DNA from: Planctomycetota bacterium | Lineage (GTDB): Bacteria > Planctomycetota > UBA8742 > JACQVU01 | Reading direction: 5' to 3' | Assembly: GCA_016209585.1 (NCBI GenBank) | Contig: JACQVU010000018.1 | Span: 1 to 10,605, forward strand | Length of the DNA: 10,605 bases | Part shown: positions 1-5,741 of the stretch, in pieces | How the letters are laid out: every line of letters starts with the position of its first letter | Position numbering within the stretch: the first letter of the stretch is position 1 | Notes under the pieces: model-generated | Databases searched by the model: none | Seen by the model: only the letters and a program-made list of their open reading frames with translations | Told to the model about the DNA's origin: nothing | Position numbers and translations under genes: made by a program

Positions 1-828
<828 letters not shown>

Positions 829-850
829 CCAACCGAAAGGGGGATCGGCG

Positions 851-1354
851 ATGGGGGTGCTCGACATCTTCAAGCCGCTGCCGGAGCCGCTGCGAACGTT
901 GTCGCGGTCGGCGGCGCAGATGGAGCGGTTCATCGGGGAATGCGCCGACGGCGTCGCGCGCGTCTACGCCGAGGAGTTCAACCTGGGGGAGGCCAGCGCC
1001 GGCCTGTTGCGCGCGGTCTACTACGACTACCAACTCTTCTGCCTCGGCGACGCGCTGGGGGCCCGCCTGCCCGACAGCGGGGAGCAGGTGGCGGCCTTTC
1101 TTGAACGGCTCTACAAGGCCCGCCACGGGCGCGCCGGCACGGGGGACTCCGGCTACCAGCCCTATTTCACCCGCGCCGATCCGGCCGAGTTGTTGATGAC
1201 CAGCGTGGTGAAGGCGGTGGGCGACCTGGGCATGCGCACCAACGTGGCCTTCATTCTCAAGACCAACGGCTACGCCGACCGCCTGCGCGACACCATGCGC
1301 CAGATAGTCGCCCGCGCCGCCCCGCCGGAGCCGGGAACCGCCCCGCCGGTGTGA
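851..1354 (+). CDS. Conserved-looking hypothetical protein, 167 aa, mostly helical
   Basis: I do not recognise this protein. It starts at ATG 851 with a purine-rich GAAAGGGGG stretch 9-17 bases upstream as ribosome-binding site. The sequence is soluble in character: it has no signal peptide and no membrane segment, and is largely predicted helix. The N-terminus MGVLDIFKPLPEPL is followed by amphipathic segments, an aromatic cluster (AVYYDYQLF, about residues 56-64), a Gly/Tyr loop around 95-106, and a Pro/Ala tail ending PPEPGTAPPV. Codon use is strongly GC3-rich like its neighbours, which supports real coding. It lies 22 nt behind the peptidase gene and probably shares its transcript. Its stop overlaps a possible GTG start of the next frame. 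No catalytic motif can be pointed out, so no function is offered. Confidence 0.75.
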   Translation: MGVLDIFKPLPEPLRTLSRSAAQMERFIGECADGVARVYAEEFNLGEASAGLLRAVYYDYQLFCLGDALGARLPDSGEQVAAFLERLYKARHGRAGTGDSGYQPYFTRADPAELLMTSVVKAVGDLGMRTNVAFILKTNGYADRLRDTMRQIVARAAPPEPGTAPPV

Positions 1355-1569
1355 GGGGGCGACGCCCATGGCTCTGCTACTGCGGGCGCCCGAAGGCAGC
1401 GTACAACTATCAGACGGATGAAAGGGTTGATGCCTGGGAGGGCGAAGTGTTTCTGGTGTTCGTCACCGACGATCGCGTTGTATTTGGCTGGCGTTGGCAC
1501 AAGGCGGCGAGTGATGATGAGAATCTTCCCGTCGACCACGAATCCTGCTTTGATGAAAGGCTCGTCTGA
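1351..1569 (+). CDS. Small hypothetical protein, 66-72 aa, probably frameshifted near its 5' end
   Basis: The frame ending at TGA 1567-1569 can be read from GTG 1351, giving 72 residues, but the first 22 (VRGRRPWLCYC...) look unnatural. A better start is ATG 1368, with an AGGGGG site 8 bases before it. It reads MALLLRAPEGSVQLSD in another frame and stops at 1419. Joining this by a +1 shift at about 1415-1417 to the downstream frame gives a smooth protein of about 66 residues running SVQLSD/DERVDAWEGEVF, then LVFVTDDRVVFGWRWHKA and an acidic end, SDDENLPVDHESCFDERLV. The body is beta-rich with aromatic residues, and its codons are visibly less GC3-rich than its neighbours'. The stop overlaps the next start in TGATG, so translation is probably coupled. 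Family is not recognised. This could be an indel in the genome, a sequencing error, or recoding. Confidence 0.5.
   Translation: MRGRRPWLCYCGRPKAAYNYQTDERVDAWEGEVFLVFVTDDRVVFGWRWHKAASDDENLPVDHESCFDERLV
1354..1359 (+). promoter_or_regulatory. Shine-Dalgarno site pointing to ATG 1368
   Basis: The run AGGGGG ends 8 bases before ATG 1368, a normal ribosome-binding spacing. That ATG opens a frame (MALLLRAPEGSVQLSDG, then TGA at 1419-1421) different from the frame that holds the rest of the small gene. The alternative, GTG 1351, sits upstream of this run and overlaps the previous stop. The placement therefore favours ATG 1368 as the original start and implies a frameshift between about 1400 and 1420. 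Confidence 0.5.
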
Positions 1570-1985
1570 TGTCGCACGACCCGTTCGCCGATGAGGTCCT
1601 GAGCGGTGTTCCCCCGGGCGGCGGGAGGTTCCCGTTCGTGTACTACGACGCGGACGGCGATTGCGTCGAGTTCATCGCGACGAACGAGAGTTTCTACGCC
1701 GAGCGCATCGACTCCCTGGTGACGGTGTTCTACGGCCGCGAGTCGGGCGAGATCGTCGGCTCGCTCATCAAGGGAGTGCGCAGGACTATCCGCGAGATCT
1801 GCGAGCGTGCTCCCGGGTTCAGGATCGAGATCCAAGACGGGCGGATTCGACTGTCGCACCTGTTCCTGGCGCGGCTCTGGACCTCGCCGGGGGACGGTTC
1901 TCAGGTCGTGGTCTATCAGAAACTCCGGCAGGTGGCGTCGCACGCGGATGCCACGGTCACCATCGACCAGTTGGCGCTGTCCTGA
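1569..1985 (+). CDS. Hypothetical protein, 138 aa, with DUF2283-like N-terminal half
   Basis: ATG 1569 shares one base with the upstream stop (TGATG), indicating translational coupling with the small gene before it. Residues about 22-70 read FPFVYYDADGDCVEFI, then SFYAERIDSLVTVFYGRESGEIVGSLI. This matches the pattern of DUF2283-type small proteins: a YD...D..YI strand, a central 'vdY' strand, then a G.ivGieI strand. The second half (about 71-138) has a helix (VRRTIREICERA) and further strands ending TVTIDQLALS. There is no signal peptide, membrane segment or catalytic motif. Small coupled pairs carrying DUF2283-like members often resemble toxin-antitoxin or immunity modules, but that is only an analogy here. 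The gene ends 24 nt before the stop of the convergent transporter. Coding is likely; the DUF2283 link is by eye. Confidence 0.7.
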   Translation: MSHDPFADEVLSGVPPGGGRFPFVYYDADGDCVEFIATNESFYAERIDSLVTVFYGRESGEIVGSLIKGVRRTIREICERAPGFRIEIQDGRIRLSHLFLARLWTSPGDGSQVVVYQKLRQVASHADATVTIDQLALS

Positions 1986-2009
1986 TCGCGCGGTCTCGGC
2001 CTTCCTTCC

Positions 2010-3347
2010 TCACCCGGTGTTCTGCGGCGACTCGGCGGCCGCCGCCGCGGGGGTGAGCCGCGCGCGCTCCTCGTCGGTGAGCGGCTCGTCGGTGAAGAAA
2101 TAGGTGAGCGCCACCGAGAGGAGCATGAGCGTGAGCGACACGCCGAAGACGGTGTTCACGCCGTCCGGCGCGCACGCCATGTAGAGCCACGCGCCCACCT
2201 GCGGGGCCACCACCGCCCGCACGCCGGTGAGGAACCCGTGGATTCCCATGTAGACCGACACCTCCTCCTTCGGCGCGAAAGGAATGATCGACAGCATCCA
2301 GATAATCTGCGCCCCGCCCCAGGCCACCCCTTGCAGCACGCTGGCCACGTAGATCGGCGGACGCGACTCCGCGAACAGCCAGATCGCCACGCTGCACGCC
2401 CAGAGCAGGTTCAACAGCGAGCGCACCGTGCCCACCCGCAGCCGGTCGTATATGGCGCCCCACATCCGCACCGACAGCACCGACGCGATCCCCGGAATCA
2501 CCACCTTGATCCAGATCGCCACCTGCTCCGCCCCCGGTTGCCCCTTCGGCGCGATGTGCGGCTGCGCCAGGAAATAGGCCACCACCGGCCCGTTCATGAG
2601 GTTGGCGAACCCGAACAGCATGAAGTTCGCCATGTAGCGCCGGAACGGCTTGTCGCGGCGCAGGATGTCGATCATGCGCGAGGGGCTTTCCAGCCGCCCG
2701 CGCGACTCGCGGGCGTCGGCGAGATCGATGCGGGCGAACACCAGGCTCGACGCCACCGCCAGCAGCCCCAGGCCGAGGTAGACCCAGCGGTAGGCCTCGT
2801 GGTCGGCCTCCAGGAGCCGGGCGGCGATCGCCGCCGCGACCAGGGAAAGCAACAGTTGGTACTGCCGGGTGAAGGCCACGATCCGGCCGCGGAAGGGCGC
2901 CGGGTAGTTCCGTTCGTACACCGCCGTCAGGCTCACCAGGGCCGTGCCGTCGAGCGCGATGGCCACCGAGGCCAGCACGGCGAACCAGACCGCGGTGTTG
3001 GTGAACGCGATGGCCGCCAGCGCCGCTCCGGCCAGCGTGCGCGGCCAGACCACGAACGGCATCTTCGCCCGCCCCTGCGTCATGCGCGCGATGGGCAGCG
3101 AGAGGATCTGCCCCACCGCCGTGGCGTTGAAAATACAGGCCAGTTCGAACGGGGTAGCGTGCAGGTAGCGCTGGGCGACGATGTCCCAGATCGCCCCCTG
3201 CTGCGTCAACGCCACCAGCACCGGCCCGCGCAACATCTGCGCCGGCAGATCGTACCGGAACGTCCGCCCGGCTTCGTCAGGCAGGCGCCGCAGCGTGAAA
3301 AGGGCGAGAAGACGCGCGAGCAACCGGTCCGTCGTGGAGAGTGACAA
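2010..3347 (-). CDS. Major facilitator superfamily (MFS) transporter
   Basis: A polytopic inner-membrane protein with about eleven or twelve hydrophobic segments in two halves. They are joined by a basic central loop (ADARESRGRLESPSRMIDIL) that leads into RRDKPFRRYMANFMLFGF, a typical MFS mid-point. Short loop motifs such as RMTQGRAKMPFV after an early helix and WGAIYDRLRVGTVRSL match the basic A-type loops of the superfamily. The start is uncertain. The frame stays open to TTG 3488, but residues before about 3348 are Pro/Arg/Gly-rich and overlap a hairpin. There is no ATG before 3236, and that one would cut off the conserved-looking RTFRYDLPAQ segment. TTG 3347 (445 aa) is my choice; TTG 3323 is also possible. 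No clear Shine-Dalgarno precedes either. The substrate cannot be told. The gene faces the 1351-1985 pair tail to tail. Confidence 0.85.
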   Translation of the reverse strand: MSLSTTDRLLARLLALFTLRRLPDEAGRTFRYDLPAQMLRGPVLVALTQQGAIWDIVAQRYLHATPFELACIFNATAVGQILSLPIARMTQGRAKMPFVVWPRTLAGAALAAIAFTNTAVWFAVLASVAIALDGTALVSLTAVYERNYPAPFRGRIVAFTRQYQLLLSLVAAAIAARLLEADHEAYRWVYLGLGLLAVASSLVFARIDLADARESRGRLESPSRMIDILRRDKPFRRYMANFMLFGFANLMNGPVVAYFLAQPHIAPKGQPGAEQVAIWIKVVIPGIASVLSVRMWGAIYDRLRVGTVRSLLNLLWACSVAIWLFAESRPPIYVASVLQGVAWGGAQIIWMLSIIPFAPKEEVSVYMGIHGFLTGVRAVVAPQVGAWLYMACAPDGVNTVFGVSLTLMLLSVALTYFFTDEPLTDEERARLTPAAAAAESPQNTG

Positions 3348-3479
3348 CCGGTCGGAACGTCCCGCCGGCGGGGCGATGGCGGCGGCCCCCGGGACGCCGC
3401 ACCGACGCTCCGTGACCGTCCGCGATGGGCCGGCAGCATACGGCGGCCGCGAGTCGCCGTCCAGCAGTTGACCGCCGCG

Positions 3480-3508
3480 GGGGGGCAACGCTGCCCCCCA
3501 TGTTGCCC
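3480..3508. other. Overlapping alternative hairpins upstream of the transporter
   Basis: Bases 3480-3487 (GGGGGGCA) pair perfectly with 3492-3499 (TGCCCCCC) around a 4-base loop. Alternatively 3483-3489 (GGGCAAC) pairs with 3502-3508 (GTTGCCC), and the two structures cannot form together. On the + strand the second one is followed by only four T. On the - strand the element lies about 130 nt upstream of the likely transporter start, so it could sit in its leader. It may equally be a weak terminator or a structural relic. Structure is seen; function is inferred. Confidence 0.4.
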
Positions 3509-3652
3509 TTTTGGGAGCACAACCCCGTGCGACGGCGAACGTCGGCGGATCGTCGGCGGCCGCTGATACTCACCCTGTCGCTGCCGATGAATTCCTGGAG
3601 ACTCAGCGAATTCGCGGCGGAAACCCCACCAACGACGCCGACTATTCCGGAA

Positions 3653-3725
3653 AGGCGGCAGTGGGATTTGAACCCACGAATGACGGATTTGCAATCCGTT
3701 GCCTTAGCCGCTTGGCTATGCCGCC
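3653..3725 (-). tRNA. tRNA-Cys (anticodon GCA)
   Basis: Read on the - strand, the acceptor stem GGCGGCA/TGCCGCC pairs perfectly over 7 bp. The D arm GCC/GGC is followed by the anticodon stem ACGGA/TCCGT with loop TTGCAAA, which places GCA at positions 34-36. A 5-base variable region (CATTC) and the T arm GTGGG-TTCAAAT-CCCAC complete the cloverleaf. The discriminator base (3653) is U, the identity base expected of tRNA-Cys. The CCA end is not encoded, since TTCC follows, so a CCA-adding enzyme is required. The gene stands alone, with a possible promoter about 70 nt upstream. Just beyond that begins the truncated ATPase gene. Confidence 0.97.
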
Positions 3726-3796
3726 GGAGCGCGTCGGGCGCGATTACACCGCCGGGCGAAGGTGGGCGAGAAACCGCGTCGTTCGGGCGTTTCCGT

Positions 3797-3825
3797 AGAG
3801 TAGTTGAACACTTGGGGGAGGTCAA
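3797..3825 (-). promoter_or_regulatory. Candidate sigma70-type promoter for tRNA-Cys
   Basis: On the - strand a -35-like TTGACC (3825-3820) is separated by exactly 17 bases from a -10-like TACTCT (3802-3797). The -35 matches consensus at five of six bases, the -10 only at three. Transcription would begin near 3790 and run about 65 nt to the 5' end of the tRNA. Position, spacing and orientation fit; the weak -10 keeps confidence moderate. Confidence 0.4.
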
Positions 3826-3921
3826 GGGTTCAGGGGAATCGTCCCTCGCCGCGAGTCCGCCGGAGTGCGCCACCGTACCCCGGGATGCGCCCAAGAAGGC
3901 GCCCGTGCCGGCCGGCTCGCT

Positions 3922-4143
3922 CCCGCCCACCAGGGTCTCGGGATCGCGGCGCGCCGCATCGAGCACGTCGAGATCATCGAGCGAGAGGTAGCGGCGCCGG
4001 TTCGGAACCAGGCGCTCGGCGAGCGTGCTCTTGCCGGTCTGGCGCGCGCCGGTCACGACCACGGCGGGCATCACCGCGAGGTGCGTGCCGAGCGCCTGAC
4101 CGACAGCACGCGGAAGGGCCTTCATGGCGTGAATGATATTCAT
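3922..4143 (-). pseudogene. N-terminal remnant of an AAA_14/DUF4143-type ATPase
   Basis: ATG 4143 opens a protein whose first 74 residues look like the start of the widespread AAA_14 + DUF4143 ATPases (about 370-480 aa when complete). The Walker A motif is GARQTGKST at residues 32-40. It is followed by RYLSLDDLDVLDAARRDPE at 51-69, the strand-and-acid segment these proteins have after the P-loop, then LVGG. After residue 74 the similarity stops and the frame becomes Ser/Pro/Arg-rich filler that stays open by chance through the tRNA and beyond. No Walker B, sensor or DUF4143 domain is present, so the protein is cut to about one sixth of its length and cannot be functional. The loss point lies about 95 bp from the tRNA promoter. 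Family identity rests on motif and wording by eye. Confidence 0.75.
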
Positions 4144-4148
4144 TCACG
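4128..4148. repeat. 21-bp palindrome (9-bp arms) spanning the ATPase start codon
   Basis: The arms CGTGAATGA (4128-4136) and TCATTCACG (4140-4148) are exact reverse complements around TAT. A further half-site-like ATGAATGA follows at 4151-4158. The element is AT-rich in a GC-rich setting and covers the ATG of the truncated ATPase gene. It resembles a dimeric-repressor operator, or a hairpin that would hide the start codon in mRNA. It could be a surviving control site of the broken gene. The symmetry is seen directly; the role is inferred. Confidence 0.55.
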
Positions 4149-4171
4149 ACATGAATGACAAGCGCCCGCCA

Positions 4172-4496
4172 CCGACCTGTCCAAAAACGACGGTCACGAG
4201 GAAAAGCGGGGTTCCGATTGATGGAGGCCAACGCAACAGGGGTCCGGGAGCGCGCGGAATGTCCGCGACAAAGCGCGCGTCGTATCGCAACGGGCGAAGC
4301 GGATCGCTCCACAGGCGGATCGCGAGTGGTTCCGCCGCGGTCGCGGGCGGGCGAAAGTGAACCGAGTGTCGCAATGCACGAACTACGCCGCGCGCCAGGA
4401 GTAGCGCCGCGCTCCACCCAGCCGCGCGTCGCATTTCACGCGCGCGCCGCGCGGCTTCTTCGGGATCGTCGCCGCGGCCGACCTGTCCAAACACGA
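4172..4496. repeat. 19-bp direct repeats 306 bp apart, bounding a gene-free unit
   Basis: The sequence CCGACCTGTCCAAANACGA occurs at 4172-4190 (N=A) and 4478-4496 (N=C), 18 of 19 bases identical, in the same orientation. The stretch between has no convincing gene. A 119-residue frame on the - strand (GTG 4503 to 4146) crosses the whole unit and shows the repeat at both ends as VFGQVG because the spacing is a multiple of three. Its codon use is mixed, and it has no recognisable domain or ribosome-binding site. Looser echoes of GCGTCGNATNNCANG occur inside, for example near 4267 and 4427. The unit could be a mobile-element remnant, a dispersed repeat family member, or a recombination product. 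The rest of 4191-4477 shows nothing else I can name. Confidence 0.45.
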
Positions 4497-4518
4497 GAGG
4501 CACACGCAGGGCCGGGAC

Positions 4519-4560
4519 TCACTCCACGGGCTTCACCGCCCGCACCATCGCCAGAATCAC
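4519..4560 (-). pseudogene. Possible C-terminal scrap of a lost gene downstream of rtcA
   Basis: Between the rtcA stop and 4519 a short frame on the - strand reads EGVILAMVRAVKPVE followed by TGA. It has the flavour of a real protein's C-terminus, with GC3-rich codons, but no room for a body: an in-frame stop lies inside the end of rtcA. It may be the tail of a deleted gene, an alternative rtcA ending after a frameshift, or chance. Confidence 0.2.
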
Positions 4561-4573
4561 GCCCTCCGCCCCG

Positions 4574-5605
4574 TCACGGCGCGGGCGTCACGGCCACGGT
4601 GGCGATGTCGGCTTCTTCCCGCACGTCGAACCGGGCGTCGAGAAAGTGTTTGATGACCTCGATGTTCGTCGTGGCGTGGTCGGAGAGCGGGAAGGTGCGG
4701 AACCTCCCGCCGGCGGCCATCGCGAGGGGCAGGAGCAGTTGGTCGGCCAGGTAGTCGCCCACCGGCACGCCGGAGTTGAGATAGGCGAGCGCGTCGCGGG
4801 CCGCCGTTTCCGCCACGATCTCGGCGGGCAGGCCCTTCTCACCGAAGGAGGAAACGACCTCCGTGATCCGCTCGCACTGGATGTCGACCAGGGCCACGTT
4901 GCCCGGTCCGGGGGCGTTTCGGACGGTTTCGGCTCGCGCCGCCGCCGGGGGAAGATTGAGGCGCGAACGGAGGACAGCCACCTCACGTTCCCCGATGTGG
5001 GCCGCCAGGTTGGCCACCAGCGACCGCACGCGCACGGCGCGCACCGCGCCGCGATCCACCATCTCGAACCGGCGCCGCGCGCCGAACGGTGTGACGTTCG
5101 CCACCAGGCAGCCGCCGCCTTCGGGATAGAAACCGTGGCGATGGAGCGTGACTGAAAGCCGGGCGCCGATGGCGTTGATGCAGGGCGCGAACGTCGCCGC
5201 CAGAAACTCATAGGGCGGCGCGAAGGGGTTGTGCGTGCCCCCCGTGACCACCACGATCGACGGCCCACGCGCGCACAGCAGCGGCGGGAGCGCCGTCTGC
5301 AAGACCAGCGAGGCGCTGCCGGCCGAGCCGACCTCGAACGTGTACTCGCCGCTTCGAATCTTCTCCGGCCGGAAGGTGAGCTCGCGGGAACCGACCTCCG
5401 CGCCCCGCACTTCAGCCCCGCACACCTCCGCCGCCGCCCGAACAGCGGCCAGATGCTGGCGTTGGAGGCCGGGCCGCTCGCGCCCGGCGCGGATGTTGTT
5501 CAGGTGGAGCGGCTTCCCCGTCACGGCCGACAGCGCCACGGCCGTGCGAAGCACCTGCCCGCCGCCTTCGCCGAGAGAACCGTCGATCGTGATGAAGGAG
5601 GCCAT
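4574..5605 (-). CDS. rtcA: RNA 3'-terminal phosphate cyclase RtcA
   Basis: The enzyme uses ATP to convert an RNA 3'-phosphate to a 2',3'-cyclic phosphate through an enzyme-AMP intermediate. From ATG 5605 it has 343 residues, the usual length. Family motifs in order: DGSLGEGGGQVLR (8-20), the signature region; the aliphatic GSAGSASLVLQTALP segment; GGTHNPFAPPYEF; GFYPEGGG; and near the end LADQLLLPLA followed by SDHATTNIEV. His310 in that last motif corresponds to the adenylated catalytic His of the E. coli enzyme. All expected motifs are intact, so the gene looks functional. The frame is open further upstream, but MASFITIDG is the natural N-terminus. No Shine-Dalgarno precedes it; a C-rich leader lies there instead. 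No RtcB ligase or RtcR regulator is in the window. It is codirectional with the EF-G gene 136 bp upstream. Confidence 0.95.
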   Translation of the reverse strand: MASFITIDGSLGEGGGQVLRTAVALSAVTGKPLHLNNIRAGRERPGLQRQHLAAVRAAAEVCGAEVRGAEVGSRELTFRPEKIRSGEYTFEVGSAGSASLVLQTALPPLLCARGPSIVVVTGGTHNPFAPPYEFLAATFAPCINAIGARLSVTLHRHGFYPEGGGCLVANVTPFGARRRFEMVDRGAVRAVRVRSLVANLAAHIGEREVAVLRSRLNLPPAAARAETVRNAPGPGNVALVDIQCERITEVVSSFGEKGLPAEIVAETAARDALAYLNSGVPVGDYLADQLLLPLAMAAGGRFRTFPLSDHATTNIEVIKHFLDARFDVREEADIATVAVTPAP

Positions 5606-5608
5606 GTT

Positions 5609-5643
5609 GGGGGCTAGGGGTCGGAGGTTGGGGGTTGGGTGGG
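5609..5643 (+). other. G-run cluster (possible G-quadruplex) at the rtcA start
   Basis: On the + strand, runs of 5, 4, 5, 3 and 3 G occur at 5609-5613, 5617-5620, 5630-5634, 5637-5639 and 5641-5643, with two GG pairs between. This satisfies the usual intramolecular quadruplex pattern. The + strand is the template strand for rtcA, so the mRNA carries the matching C-runs from 4 to 38 bases before the ATG, exactly where a Shine-Dalgarno would be. Whether it folds or regulates is not shown. Confidence 0.5.
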
Positions 5644-5689
5644 CAATGAGAGCACGGGTCCGAAGGAACGGGCGGCACCCCTGCGAGCC

Positions 5690-5716
5690 ATGGGTCTCAT
5701 ACGTCCCACCAGTCCC
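5690..5716. repeat. Short degenerate 9-bp tandem repeat
   Basis: Three consecutive 9-base units read ATGGGTCTC, ATACGTCCC and ACCAGTCCC on the + strand (on the - strand, GGGACTGGT, GGGACGTAT and GAGACCCAT). A more decayed fourth unit may follow. They lie between EF-G and rtcA. Such GGGAC-type intergenic repeats look like relics of simple-sequence expansion; no function is evident. Confidence 0.4.
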
Positions 5717-5741
5717 ATTCCTCGTTCCACGCCCCGCCGAC

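Noticed and set aside
1986..2009. Intrinsic terminator between the 138-aa gene and the MFS gene
   Set aside because: The 24-base gap has no stem and no T-run worth calling.
2238..3344. A 368-residue + strand frame opposite the MFS gene
   Set aside because: It is very rich in Arg, His, Gln and Pro with no fold-like pattern, and is an antisense shadow of the transporter.
3348..3488. N-terminal extension of the MFS transporter to TTG 3488
   Set aside because: The added 47 residues are Pro/Arg/Gly-rich, do not look like an MFS N-terminus and overlap a strong hairpin.
3277..4143. A single 288-residue - strand gene from the ATPase start to 3277
   Set aside because: Only the first 74 residues look like a protein family. 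The rest runs through the tRNA-Cys and is low-complexity Ser/Pro/Arg filler, so I annotate only the stump.
4144..4503. A 119-residue - strand frame over the direct-repeat unit as a gene
   Set aside because: No ribosome-binding site, no domain and mixed codon use. Its matching ends come from the DNA repeat. It is described in the repeat entry instead.
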